DNA of 35,863 nt from Bacteroidales bacterium. Lineage in GTDB: Bacteria; Bacteroidota; Bacteroidia; Bacteroidales; P3. Below the pieces are notes generated by a model, which searched no databases, had not been told where the DNA came from, and saw only the letters and a list, made by a program, of their open reading frames with translations. The translations under genes and the position numbers were made by a program. Where the stretch lies: NCBI GenBank assembly GCA_016296345.1, contig JAEDJL010000020.1:1-35863 (forward strand), given 5' to 3'. Below are positions 6,314 through 15,509 of the stretch, in pieces; positions within the stretch are counted from its first letter, which is position 1, and each line of letters opens with the position of its first letter.

Positions 6314-8536
6314 ATGAACAATACAAACGACAGCAGCCAATTTAATGTCAGGTTATCGATAGTTTATCTATTGGTGGCAGCAGCGTTTGTTGTTGTTTTG
6401 GTCAGGGCTGTCTATTTGAAGACTGCAGAAAAGGACTTTTGGGTTTCTTTGGAGCAAGAGCGAATATTGAGAGACAAAGAGTTGCTTGCAAAGCGTGGAG
6501 ACATATATGCAATAGACAGCGACGGCGGAGAGTATCTTTTGCTTGCCACTACCGAGCCTCAGTATGATGTGTATGTGGATTTGGGTGGCAGAAAGGTACG
6601 CAAAAAAGGCAAGGAGGAATTTGAATTCGCAATATCGGACAAATCATTTAACGAGGGATTGAACGGATTGTGCGACAGTTTGAGCAAAATGTTGGCTTAC
6701 AGAAACAAAGCAAAGTCGTCTGCTTATTACAGAAAGTACTTCAAACAAAAGAGAAAGCAGGGTCGCAGATATGTTTTGGTTGCACAAAAAGTATCGCAAG
6801 AAGAACTTGAAAGAATGAAAGCCTTTCCTGTAATCGGTTATAGGAATAAGAAAAAGAAAAAGTGTGCTTTTGTGGGAGCGGTTCATTGCGAGGAGGGTTA
6901 CAAGAGAGTATATCCTTATTATCCAATGGCAAGACGAACAATAGGAATCAACGTAACAAACAACGGTTGCGACACTTGCTATAACGGAATAGACGGTGCG
7001 TTCTCAAAATATTTGGTCGGCATTCACGGAAAGAGGAGAGAGAGAAAGATAAACAAAGACGAATGGGTTCCGATAGACGTAAATGAGAAGATAAAGACCA
7101 TTGACGGATATGATGTTGTTACCACTTTGGATGTCAGCTTGCAGGAATTGGCAGAGAACTCTTTGAGAAGTTGTTTGGACAGCAACGATGCCGAAAGCGG
7201 TTGTGTCGTTCTGATGGAGGTCGAAACAGGATATGTGAGAGCGATTTCCAATTTGACCTTGAACAAAGACGGAGAATATGTGGAGAGCGACAACATAGCA
7301 ATATCACATTCCTTCGAGCCGGGTTCTACCTTCAAGATAGTTACTGCTATGATGTTGCTTGACAAGGGACTTGCAGACGTTTCCGATTCTGTTCCTACGG
7401 GAGTAAAGTATTTCAATGGCAGCGAGAAACCAATCAGAGATGTGGGAGAAGTCAATCGAGGTTTGGTTTCATTTGAGAGAGCTTTGGAAATATCTTCCAA
7501 TGTGGGCATAAGCCAGTTGGTATATAATATATATGGTAGAAGCAACAGAAGAGGAGAGTTTAGAAAAGACCTGATGGAGTATTTCAGATTTGAACGTTTG
7601 AACATGGATATAGACGTTCATGAACCTGCTCCGAAGATAAAATCTTCCGAAAACATGACAGACCTTTTGAGAATGAGCTTTGGTTATGTTTCGAGCGTAA
7701 CTCCTTTGCAGATGCTTACCTTTTATAATGCTATTGCAAACAACGGCAAAATGGTAAAGCCGATGTTCGTTCAATCGATAATCAGCAACGGAAAAGAGAT
7801 TGAGAGATTTGAACCAGAAGTTCTCAATGAGAAGATATGCAAGCAGGAAACGAGAGACAAGATACACAATGTGTTGAAAGGTGTTGTGCAAAATGGTACG
7901 GGAAGAAGGCTCAAGAGTGCTTCATACGGCATTGCAGGCAAATCGGGAACAGCCGAGATTGATTACGACAAGAAGAATGCCTCAATTCAGCACAGAGCTT
8001 CTTTTGTCGGATACTTCCCTGCCGACAATCCTAAGTACTCTTGCATTGTCGTGATAAGCAGACCGCAAAAAAATCGTACCCATGGAGGAGATTTGGCAGC
8101 ACCTGTGTTCAGAGATTTGTCGGACAGAGTGGTGGGAACGAGGATTGACTTCAATAACATCAGCCAAAAAGATACTCTTGTGCAGTTCCCTATAATTCGA
8201 TACGGAAACAACAAGGACTTTGTGGCATTTTGCAAAAGTGTGGGCTTGATTGCTCCGAGTGTAAATGCCGAGTGGGTAAGAGGAAAGAGCATTGACGGCA
8301 GATGTATCTTGACAGAACAAAAACTCACCGACGGAATAGTTCCCAATGTTGTGGGTTTGAGCATAAAAGATGCGGTGTATATGTTGGAAAACATGGGAAT
8401 GAGGGTAAGATTTTCCGGCAAAGGCAAGGTCGTAAGGCAAAGTGTGGCGGCAGGCAGCAAGATAGATAAAAAGCATAATTTGATTGTACTTGAATTGCAA
8501 ACTGCAGAAGCAAAAACAAATAAAACTGAGAAATGA
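6314..8536 (+). CDS. ftsI: Septal peptidoglycan transpeptidase FtsI (PBP3) with PASTA domain
   Basis: A 740-residue class B penicillin-binding protein that crosslinks septal peptidoglycan in the periplasm with FtsW. It has an N-terminal membrane helix (about 14-32), a pedestal domain, then the transpeptidase: catalytic STFK with Ser338, SSN at 394-396, and KSGT at 543-546. A single PASTA domain occupies about 672-735 (IVPNVVGLSIKDAVYML onward). PASTA on FtsI is usual in Bacteroidetes. It is longer than E. coli FtsI because of PASTA and a Lys/Arg-rich insertion in the pedestal (about 93-185). The end overlaps murE by 4 nt. Confidence 0.96.
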   Translation: MNNTNDSSQFNVRLSIVYLLVAAAFVVVLVRAVYLKTAEKDFWVSLEQERILRDKELLAKRGDIYAIDSDGGEYLLLATTEPQYDVYVDLGGRKVRKKGKEEFEFAISDKSFNEGLNGLCDSLSKMLAYRNKAKSSAYYRKYFKQKRKQGRRYVLVAQKVSQEELERMKAFPVIGYRNKKKKKCAFVGAVHCEEGYKRVYPYYPMARRTIGINVTNNGCDTCYNGIDGAFSKYLVGIHGKRRERKINKDEWVPIDVNEKIKTIDGYDVVTTLDVSLQELAENSLRSCLDSNDAESGCVVLMEVETGYVRAISNLTLNKDGEYVESDNIAISHSFEPGSTFKIVTAMMLLDKGLADVSDSVPTGVKYFNGSEKPIRDVGEVNRGLVSFERALEISSNVGISQLVYNIYGRSNRRGEFRKDLMEYFRFERLNMDIDVHEPAPKIKSSENMTDLLRMSFGYVSSVTPLQMLTFYNAIANNGKMVKPMFVQSIISNGKEIERFEPEVLNEKICKQETRDKIHNVLKGVVQNGTGRRLKSASYGIAGKSGTAEIDYDKKNASIQHRASFVGYFPADNPKYSCIVVISRPQKNRTHGGDLAAPVFRDLSDRVVGTRIDFNNISQKDTLVQFPIIRYGNNKDFVAFCKSVGLIAPSVNAEWVRGKSIDGRCILTEQKLTDGIVPNVVGLSIKDAVYMLENMGMRVRFSGKGKVVRQSVAAGSKIDKKHNLIVLELQTAEAKTNKTEK

Positions 8537-9972
8537 AAAGATTGTCCGATTTATTGAAAGGTGTCAATGTTTTGCAACAAGTAGGGCAGGCAGATGTATC
8601 GATTGACAACGTGCAATTTGATTCGAGAAAGGTGTCTTGCAACACTCTTTTCGTTGCCCAAAAGGGAACTATTGCCGACGGACACCAATACATAGGTACT
8701 GCAATAGAAAAGGGTGCTGTTGTGATTGTTGCTCAAACCCTTCCGCAAGAGTTGAAAGAGGGAGTTGTTTACATAAGAGTTGAAGATAGTTCATATACTT
8801 TGGGACTTATTGCAAGAAACTTCTATGACAATCCTTCTTTACAGCTGAAATTGGTCGGAATAACGGGAACTAATGGAAAAACAACAACAGCTACATTGTC
8901 TTTTAACCTCTTTTCTTCTTTGGGATTTAAGTGTGGCTTAATCTCAACCATAGTAAACAAAATTGGAGACAAGGACTATCCTACCGAAAGGACTACTCCC
9001 GATGTTTTGAGCTTGAATAAACTTCTTTCGGACATGGTTGCAGCAGGCTGTGAGTTCGTCTTTATGGAGGTCAGTTCCCATGCCGTTGTGCAGCAAAGGG
9101 TTGCAGGATTGAGCTTTTTCGGAGGTGTTTTCAGCAATATCACTCATGACCACCTCGATTACCACAAAACTTTTGCCAACTACATAAAGGCAAAAAAAGG
9201 TTTCTTCGATATGTTGTCTGAAAAGGCATTTGCTCTGACCAACATTGACGACAGGAATGGAGAAAAGATGCTTGAAGACACAAGAGCAAGGAAGTATTCA
9301 TATAGTTTGACCAAGCCAGCAGACTTTAAGGCGAAGATTATAGAGAATTGCTTTGAAGGCTTGCTACTCGAAATCAATGGCAGAGAAGTAAATACTCTTC
9401 TTGTTGGAAAGTTCAATGCTTACAATCTGTTGGCAATTTATTCCATTGCACGCTTGTGCGGTGTGAGTGAGAGCGAAGCACTGATTGCTCTCAGCAAACT
9501 CAGGGCTGCAGATGGTAGATTTGAGCCTCACTCTTTGAAAAACGGAGCAGTCGCAATAGTAGATTACGCTCACACTCCCGATGCTTTGGATAATGTCATC
9601 TCGACTATCAATTCGATAAGAATAGCAGGGAAATTGATAACTGTGGTTGGTTGTGGAGGCGACAGAGACAAGACGAAACGTCCCGAAATGGCAGCTATTG
9701 CACAAAAGGGAAGTGATATTCTGATACTCACATCTGACAATCCTCGAAGCGAAAATCCCGAAAGCATATTGGAAGACATGAAAGAAGGTATCACAGATAT
9801 GAGCAAAGTGTTCTGCATTACCGACAGAAGAGAAGCAATCAAACTTGCAGCACAATTAGCAAGCAGCAAGAATGATATTATTCTCATTGCAGGAAAAGGT
9901 CATGAGACTTATCAAGAAATAAACGGAGTGAAGCATCATTTTGATGACAAGGAAGAAATAATGAAGTATTGA
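8533..9972 (+). CDS. murE: UDP-MurNAc-L-Ala-D-Glu:meso-diaminopimelate ligase
   Basis: MurE adds the third stem-peptide residue to UDP-MurNAc-dipeptide in the cytoplasm using ATP. N-terminal domain: VQFDSRKV. Central ATPase domain: VGITGTNGKTTTATLSF (P-loop), EVSSHAVVQQRV, FSNITHDHLDYHKTF; C-terminal: VDYAHTPDALDNVI, VGCGGDRDKTKRP and DNPRSENPE. The DNPR motif is the meso-diaminopimelate selectivity signature, so the peptidoglycan is probably of the meso-DAP type. Length 479 is normal, so MurE has not absorbed any part of the truncated murD nearby. It is coupled to ftsI by a 4-nt overlap. Confidence 0.97.
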   Translation: MKRLSDLLKGVNVLQQVGQADVSIDNVQFDSRKVSCNTLFVAQKGTIADGHQYIGTAIEKGAVVIVAQTLPQELKEGVVYIRVEDSSYTLGLIARNFYDNPSLQLKLVGITGTNGKTTTATLSFNLFSSLGFKCGLISTIVNKIGDKDYPTERTTPDVLSLNKLLSDMVAAGCEFVFMEVSSHAVVQQRVAGLSFFGGVFSNITHDHLDYHKTFANYIKAKKGFFDMLSEKAFALTNIDDRNGEKMLEDTRARKYSYSLTKPADFKAKIIENCFEGLLLEINGREVNTLLVGKFNAYNLLAIYSIARLCGVSESEALIALSKLRAADGRFEPHSLKNGAVAIVDYAHTPDALDNVISTINSIRIAGKLITVVGCGGDRDKTKRPEMAAIAQKGSDILILTSDNPRSENPESILEDMKEGITDMSKVFCITDRREAIKLAAQLASSKNDIILIAGKGHETYQEINGVKHHFDDKEEIMKY

Positions 9973-9991
9973 TTATAAAGAGAATAGAGAT

Positions 9992-11245
9992 ATGTTGTAT
10001 TATTTGTTTGGTTGGTTACACGATACTTTGAATATCCCGGGAGCGGGAGTGTTTCAGTATATATCATTCAGAGCGGCAGGAGCGATAATAACATCGTTGC
10101 TAATCACGATTGTTTTTGGCAAAAAACTCATTGAGCTTTTGAGAAAAAAACAAGTCGGAGAGACCGTGAGAGATTTGGGCTTGGAAGGACAGAAAGCCAA
10201 AGAAGGCACTCCGACAATGGGAGGTCTTATCATACTTGCTGCAATCCTCATTCCTACTTTGTTGTTTGCCAAGTTGGATAATATATATGTAATCATAATG
10301 TTGATTACCACCGTTTGGCTCGGAGCTTTGGGCTTTATAGATGATTATATCAAGGTTTTCAAGAAGAACAAAGCAGGTTTGAGCGGCAAATTGAAAATAG
10401 TAGGACAAGTCATACTTGGAGTGGTGGTTGGTTGCATGATGTATTTTCACCCCGATATAACAATCAAAGAAAAACAAGAGATTGCAACATATTCTCAAAA
10501 TCACAACTTGCAACGACAATCGGACTATCAGCAGGCAAAAACAGAGTTTATGAAGGAGTCTTCACGCTCTACCAAGACCACAATTCCTTTTGTCAAGAAC
10601 AATGAATTTGATTATAGTTGGTTGATAAAGTGGATAGGCAAAGATTACAAGGATTATGCGTGGATTATTTTCATTCCTATCGTTATTTTCTTTATCACTG
10701 CAATATCCAATGGGGCTAATCTGACGGACGGAATTGATGGATTGGCAACAGGTACTTCCGCAATTATCGGAGCTTGTCTTGCTCTCCTTGCATGGGTGTC
10801 GGGAAATATTATCTTTGCCAACTACCTTAATATAATGTATATACCGAATGTGGGAGAGCTTACCATATATATATCAGCTTTTGTGGGGGCAACGGTGGGC
10901 TTTTTGTGGTATAACACATATCCTGCACAAGTATTCATGGGTGATACCGGTTCGTTGGCAATCGGAGGTATCATTGCAGTGTTTGCCATATTGATAAGGA
11001 AAGAATTGTTGATACCTATACTTTGCGGAATCTTTGTTGCCGAAACTTGTTCTGTGGTTTTGCAGGTGTCTTATTTCAAATTTACCAAAAAGAAATACGG
11101 AGAGGGAAAGAGACTGTTCCTGATGGCTCCTTTGCATCACCACTATCAAAAGAAAGGATATGCAGAACCCAAGATAGTTCAAAGGTTTATGATAATTTGC
11201 ATCATACTTGCAGTAACCACAATAGTAACACTTAAACTAAGATAA
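9992..11245 (+). CDS. mraY: Phospho-N-acetylmuramoyl-pentapeptide transferase
   Basis: MraY makes lipid I by transferring phospho-MurNAc-pentapeptide to undecaprenyl phosphate in the inner membrane. It has about ten hydrophobic helices; KEGTPTMGGL near 71-80, GFIDDYIKVFKKNKAGLSGKLK with the paired Asp, NGANLTDGIDGLATG, FMGDTGSLAIGG, and the HHHYQKKG motif near the C-terminus (MAPLHHHY). At 417 residues it is longer than the E. coli enzyme because of a cytoplasmic insertion at about 155-205, as is usual in Bacteroidetes. It is 19 bp after murE and 7 bp before the murD remnant. Confidence 0.97.
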   Translation: MLYYLFGWLHDTLNIPGAGVFQYISFRAAGAIITSLLITIVFGKKLIELLRKKQVGETVRDLGLEGQKAKEGTPTMGGLIILAAILIPTLLFAKLDNIYVIIMLITTVWLGALGFIDDYIKVFKKNKAGLSGKLKIVGQVILGVVVGCMMYFHPDITIKEKQEIATYSQNHNLQRQSDYQQAKTEFMKESSRSTKTTIPFVKNNEFDYSWLIKWIGKDYKDYAWIIFIPIVIFFITAISNGANLTDGIDGLATGTSAIIGACLALLAWVSGNIIFANYLNIMYIPNVGELTIYISAFVGATVGFLWYNTYPAQVFMGDTGSLAIGGIIAVFAILIRKELLIPILCGIFVAETCSVVLQVSYFKFTKKKYGEGKRLFLMAPLHHHYQKKGYAEPKIVQRFMIICIILAVTTIVTLKLR

Positions 11246-11252
11246 CACAGAT

Positions 11253-11789
11253 ATGAATATAGAAGATTTGGCTGTTCAGGGCAGGCGTTCGCTTTATGGC
11301 AATTTGGCAGAAAGAAATTATTCGGAATATATACGTTTGCGAAACAATACTCTTCACAATATGTTTTCCGACAGTCGTTCGATGAGGCACAAAAATGAGA
11401 TTGTGGCAAACATAAAGGGAGTGAACTACATTGACGATGCAAAGAGCGTGAAGCCCAATTCGACTTGGTTTACCTTTGAACAGACAAGCAATCCCATAAT
11501 TTGGATTTTGGAAGCAGGAGAGAACATACAAGAGCTTACATCTTTGGTCGATGAGGTCAAACAAAAAGTTCATACTCTCATAATGGTGGGAGAAGACAGA
11601 GCCAACATCAAGAAAACATTTTCGACCATTACGAATTTCATACAACTCAACAACTTGGAAGAAGCAGTGAAGACAGCGTACTACTTTGCCAACGAACCTG
11701 ATGTTGTCATTTATTCTCCAGCTTCGGGAAACGAACAAGACATAGAAACAAACGGAGAGAGGTTTTTGAACTTTGTCAATAATTTGTAG
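11253..11789 (+). CDS. Degenerate, N-terminally truncated MurD (C-terminal domain only)
   Basis: This 178-residue intact frame sits exactly where murD belongs but covers only the tail of the central domain and the C-terminal Mur ligase domain. Residues 1-60 match the stretch where MurD normally has a GxHNxxN motif and an EHR/PHR motif, but here these read GRRSLYGN and MRHKN. INDSKATN has become IDDAKSVK (Lys kept), the GG(D)xGK loop reads LEAGEN, and SPACAS(F/L)D reads SPASGNEQD. The UDP-binding domain and the ATPase P-loop (GTNGKTT) are missing. It cannot be a functional D-Glu ligase as known. Only 7 bp separate it from mraY, so the lost part is not frameshifted upstream. The clean frame and operon spacing suggest it is expressed. 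It may be a scaffold, regulator or relic; a full MurD must exist elsewhere or be replaced. Confidence 0.8.
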   Translation: MNIEDLAVQGRRSLYGNLAERNYSEYIRLRNNTLHNMFSDSRSMRHKNEIVANIKGVNYIDDAKSVKPNSTWFTFEQTSNPIIWILEAGENIQELTSLVDEVKQKVHTLIMVGEDRANIKKTFSTITNFIQLNNLEEAVKTAYYFANEPDVVIYSPASGNEQDIETNGERFLNFVNNL

Positions 11790-11816
11790 GTTGAAAGTCC
11801 GATATTTTGTGATGTC

Positions 11817-13040
11817 ATGAAGATAGGAGCAAAAAGGTTTAAGGTAGGAGGGGACAAAGTAGTCTGGATAGTTTACATTGTTCTCATGCTCATATCCCTT
11901 TTGGAAGTTTACAGCTCGATGGGAAAGGCTGTTTACGACAAAATGGGAGGAGATATTGCGAGAATGTTTCTCAAGCATTTTGGCTTGTTGCTCTTTGGTC
12001 TCGGCATTACATACGTTTTTCATCGAATCAAGTACGTTCACTATTCCAAATTGGTAAAGATTGGTTATGGTTTATCTGTGATATTGCTTTTGTTTACCCT
12101 TATTTTGGGACGATTGTTCGGTGAGGGTGCTGCAAGATGGATTTCTCTGCCGGGCATAGGACAGTTTCAACCTTCCGAAATTGTAAAATATATTCTTGTT
12201 CTCTATGTTGCCAATGAGCTTGCTTCGTTGAAAGACGGCATAAAGGAGAGAAAGAATTTCTACAGGCTGATTTTCCGAATGGCAATAGTCTGCGCCCTTA
12301 TCTTCCCCGAGAATTTTTCCACAAGTGCTTTGGTCTTTTTGGGTTGTTATGTCATGATTATCATTGCAGGGGCAAGGTTCAGAGATTATGTCATGATAGT
12401 GCCTGTGGGTTTGTTTTTGTGTTTGTCTGTTTTCGGGCTGTACAAGATAAATCCCGATATTTTGGAGAGAAGCGGAACATGGTATAGTCGTGTAAATTTG
12501 TGGTTAAATTCAGACAGGGAGGAAATCACTCAGCCAAACACAGCAACAATGGCAATCGCTACGGGAGGTTTGTTGGGCAAAGGTATAGGAAATACAACTC
12601 AGGGACGATTTTTGAGCGAATCTCACAACGATTTTATTTTTGCAATCATCTTGGAAGAGGGAGGAATAATCTTCGGTATTGTTGTGGCAGGATTGTTTTT
12701 TGTGCTTTTTTATCGGTCTCTGAAAATATCGAGAAATGCAAGAGGATTGTTTGGAAGATATGCGGCGGTGGGCATAGGGTTTATGATTGTTTTTCAGGCT
12801 TTGGTGAACATGATGGTTGCAACGGGTTTGATGCCTGTTACAGGGCAGACATTGCCTTTCATAAGTTACGGAGGAACATCTCTTCTTGTCAGCAGTGCTG
12901 CTTTGGGCATTATGTTGAACATAAGTGTCGAGTCGGCAAAAAGCCAAGATAGCGAAACAGAACGGCGTTCTGATGAAATAAAACTTGAAGATAATTCTGT
13001 GAAATCAGAAGATAATAATGAGGAATTAAAACAAGAGTGA
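11817..13040 (+). CDS. ftsW: Septal peptidoglycan polymerase FtsW
   Basis: A SEDS-family glycosyltransferase that polymerises lipid II at the septum together with FtsI. It is a polytopic protein of 407 residues with about ten membrane helices. Signature parts: FGEGAARWISLPGIGQFQPSEIVKYILV (region around the conserved ARW and QPSE), SHNDFIFAIILEEGG containing the conserved region near the catalytic Asp side, and PVTGQTLPFISYGGTSLL near the end. The C-terminal tail is charged and cytoplasmic. The gene starts 27 bp after the murD remnant, the widest gap in this part of the cluster, and ends 1 bp before murG. Confidence 0.96.
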   Translation: MKIGAKRFKVGGDKVVWIVYIVLMLISLLEVYSSMGKAVYDKMGGDIARMFLKHFGLLLFGLGITYVFHRIKYVHYSKLVKIGYGLSVILLLFTLILGRLFGEGAARWISLPGIGQFQPSEIVKYILVLYVANELASLKDGIKERKNFYRLIFRMAIVCALIFPENFSTSALVFLGCYVMIIIAGARFRDYVMIVPVGLFLCLSVFGLYKINPDILERSGTWYSRVNLWLNSDREEITQPNTATMAIATGGLLGKGIGNTTQGRFLSESHNDFIFAIILEEGGIIFGIVVAGLFFVLFYRSLKISRNARGLFGRYAAVGIGFMIVFQALVNMMVATGLMPVTGQTLPFISYGGTSLLVSSAALGIMLNISVESAKSQDSETERRSDEIKLEDNSVKSEDNNEELKQE

Positions 13041-13041
13041 T

Positions 13042-14160
13042 ATGAAAGCAATAATCAGTGGAGGAGGAACAGGAGGACATATTTTTCCTGCGATTGCGAT
13101 AGCCAATGCTTTGAGGGAGAAATATCCCGATGTTCAGATATTGTTTGTCGGAGCAAAGGGTAAAATGGAAATGCAGAAAGTTCCGCAGGCAGGATACCAG
13201 ATAATAGGATTGCCGATTGCAGGCTTTCAGAGAAAGAAACTATGGAAGAATATCGCCCTTCCGTTCAAAGTTTTATACTCTACACTCAAAGCAAAGAAGA
13301 TAGTCAAATCTTTTTCTCCCGATGTGGTTGTGGGAGTGGGCGGATATGCTTCAGGACCTACTTTGGCGGCTGCTGTTTCAAAACAAGTCCCCACAATCAT
13401 TCAAGAACAAAACTCTTTCCCGGGAGCAACCAACAAGATTTTGGCAGAACACGTCGATTTGATTTGTGTGGCTTATGACAATATGGACCGATGGTTTGAT
13501 TACAAGAAGATAGTCTTTACAGGCAATCCGATAAGGCAATCTATTTCGGGAATGGGAGAAAACATTGAACAAATCAAACTTAAAGCCCTTTCAACATTCT
13601 CTTTGGACAAGGCAAAGAGAACAGTTTTGGTTGTAGGCGGAAGTTTGGGTGCATTGACGATAAACGAAAGCATATACAATTCGTTGGACTATTTTGAAAA
13701 GAACGACATACAACTGATATGGCAGACGGGTAAGTGGTTCTTTGAGAAAGCCAAAGAAAAAGTCGAGAGCTTGAAAAGCAATCTTATAAAGGTGTATGAG
13801 TTTGTTTATGATATGGATTTGGCATATTCTGTTGCCGATGTGATAATCTCTCGTGCAGGAGCGATAGCCATTTCGGAGCTTTGCATTGTCGGAAAGCCGT
13901 GTATATTAGTCCCTTCTCCAAATGTGGCAGAAGACCATCAAACAAAGAATGCGAGTGCATTGGCAACCAAGAATGCAGCTCTCATGGTCAAAGATGCAGA
14001 TGCAAGAGAAACCTTGATAAGTGAGCTTGACAAGGTTTTGAATGATGAGGTTTTGAGACAAAATTTATCGCTCAATATGTCTCAAATGGGAATAAGAGAT
14101 GCCGACAAGAGGATAGTGGAAGAGATTGACAAACTTGTAAAGAGAAAAGAAAACAAATGA
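13042..14160 (+). CDS. murG: UDP-GlcNAc:undecaprenyl-PP-MurNAc-pentapeptide GlcNAc transferase
   Basis: MurG converts lipid I to lipid II on the cytoplasmic face of the inner membrane. It is a 372-residue GT-B (family 28) enzyme. The N-terminus has SGGGTGGHIFPAIAIANAL (glycine loop), VGVGGYASGPTLAAA, and IIQEQNSFPGATNK; the C-terminal half has VGGSLGALTINE, the IWQTGK motif, SRAGAIAISEL and PNVAEDHQTKNA for UDP-GlcNAc binding. All key motifs are present. It overlaps murC by 4 nt. Confidence 0.97.
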   Translation: MKAIISGGGTGGHIFPAIAIANALREKYPDVQILFVGAKGKMEMQKVPQAGYQIIGLPIAGFQRKKLWKNIALPFKVLYSTLKAKKIVKSFSPDVVVGVGGYASGPTLAAAVSKQVPTIIQEQNSFPGATNKILAEHVDLICVAYDNMDRWFDYKKIVFTGNPIRQSISGMGENIEQIKLKALSTFSLDKAKRTVLVVGGSLGALTINESIYNSLDYFEKNDIQLIWQTGKWFFEKAKEKVESLKSNLIKVYEFVYDMDLAYSVADVIISRAGAIAISELCIVGKPCILVPSPNVAEDHQTKNASALATKNAALMVKDADARETLISELDKVLNDEVLRQNLSLNMSQMGIRDADKRIVEEIDKLVKRKENK

Positions 14161-15509
14161 AATCGAAGACGTATTACTTCATCGGCATAGGAGGCATAGG
14201 CATGAGTGCCATAGCGAGATATTTGAAGCAGGCGGGCAATAATATTCTCGGCTATGACAGAACTTCCACTGCCCTTACCGAGGAGTTGGCTGCCGAGGGT
14301 ATGGATATAGTTTATCAGGACGACCCTTCTCATATTGCAAGCCGAAATATCGATATGGTGATTTATACTCCTGCAATAGGGGAAGACAATCGTATTTTGC
14401 AATATGCAAAAGAAAACTCTCTTGCATTGAAGAAACGTTCGGAGGTTCTCGGAATGATTACAAGCAAAAAGAAAGCAATAGCTGTTGCAGGTACTCACGG
14501 CAAGACAACGACAAGTGGACTGATTGCTCACATATTGACCAAAAGTAATATCGGGTGCAGTGCATTTCTTGGCGGAATATCGAATAACTACCACACAAAT
14601 TGCCTTATCAATCCCGATTCGGACTATGTGGTTGTGGAAGCCGACGAGTACGACCGCTCGTTTTTGCAACTCTCTCCATACATCAGCATAATAACTTCTG
14701 TCGAGGCAGACCATTTGGATATTTACGGCACATTGTCCGAAGTGGAAAAGGCTTTTGCCTGCTTTGCAGACAAGACTGACAAAGACGGAATGCTGTTTGT
14801 CAAAGACAGTCTTTGCGAGAGAATAGACTTTGAGCGAAAATCTTTGAGCTATTCTTTGCTCGAACAAACCGACTATCACGCTGCAAACATAAGGGTGAGC
14901 AAAGGAAAGTATTACTTTGACTTCTATACTCCCGAAAAGGTCTATTATGATATGCAGATGACTTATCCGGGAAGACACAACATAGAAAACGCTGTTGCAG
15001 CCTTGGCTGTTGCTTGCTCTGTGGGCGTCGGCGAGTATGAAATGCGTGCTGCTTTGAGTTCGTTTTCGGGAATGAAGCGTCGTTTTGATTTGAGACTGAA
15101 AACCGATTCGACAATCTATTATGACGATTATGCACATCACCCTCGGGAAATAGATGCAACCATTGCTTCTTTGAGAGAGTTGTATCCCGATAAGAGACTT
15201 TGCGGAGTGTTTCAGCCCCATTTGTATTCGAGAACCAAAGATTTTGCAGACGCGTTTGCAAAATCTTTGGAACAACTTGACGATGTGATACTTTTACCCA
15301 TATATCCTGCAAGAGAAGAGCCGATTGCAGGAGTGTCCTCCAAGATGATATTGCACAAAATCAATAAAATGGATAAGTATTGTGTCGATAAATCTCAACT
15401 TTTCCCATTGCTTGAAGCATTAAATCCCGAGTTGCTTGTAACAATGGGAGCAGGAGATATTGACAAATTGGTCGAACCTATTACAGAATTGTTGAAAGAA
15501 AATGAATAA
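14157..15509 (+). CDS. murC: UDP-N-acetylmuramate:L-alanine ligase
   Basis: MurC adds L-Ala to UDP-MurNAc in the cytoplasm using ATP. The N-terminal nucleotide-binding region is FIGIGGIGMSAIARYL; the P-loop is GTHGKTTTSGLIAHIL near residues 118-133; VVVEADEYDRSFLQL follows, then the NAVAALAVA helix and YDDYAHHPREIDATI; the C-terminal domain has QPHLYSRTKDF. Length 450 is typical. Motifs are complete, in contrast with the murD remnant of the same family upstream. It overlaps ftsQ by 8 nt. Confidence 0.97.
   Translation: MKSKTYYFIGIGGIGMSAIARYLKQAGNNILGYDRTSTALTEELAAEGMDIVYQDDPSHIASRNIDMVIYTPAIGEDNRILQYAKENSLALKKRSEVLGMITSKKKAIAVAGTHGKTTTSGLIAHILTKSNIGCSAFLGGISNNYHTNCLINPDSDYVVVEADEYDRSFLQLSPYISIITSVEADHLDIYGTLSEVEKAFACFADKTDKDGMLFVKDSLCERIDFERKSLSYSLLEQTDYHAANIRVSKGKYYFDFYTPEKVYYDMQMTYPGRHNIENAVAALAVACSVGVGEYEMRAALSSFSGMKRRFDLRLKTDSTIYYDDYAHHPREIDATIASLRELYPDKRLCGVFQPHLYSRTKDFADAFAKSLEQLDDVILLPIYPAREEPIAGVSSKMILHKINKMDKYCVDKSQLFPLLEALNPELLVTMGAGDIDKLVEPITELLKENE

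Noticed and set aside
11246..11252. Frameshifted N-terminal part of murD before the short frame
   Set aside because: Only 7 bp lie between the mraY stop and the short frame, so there is no room for the missing domains.
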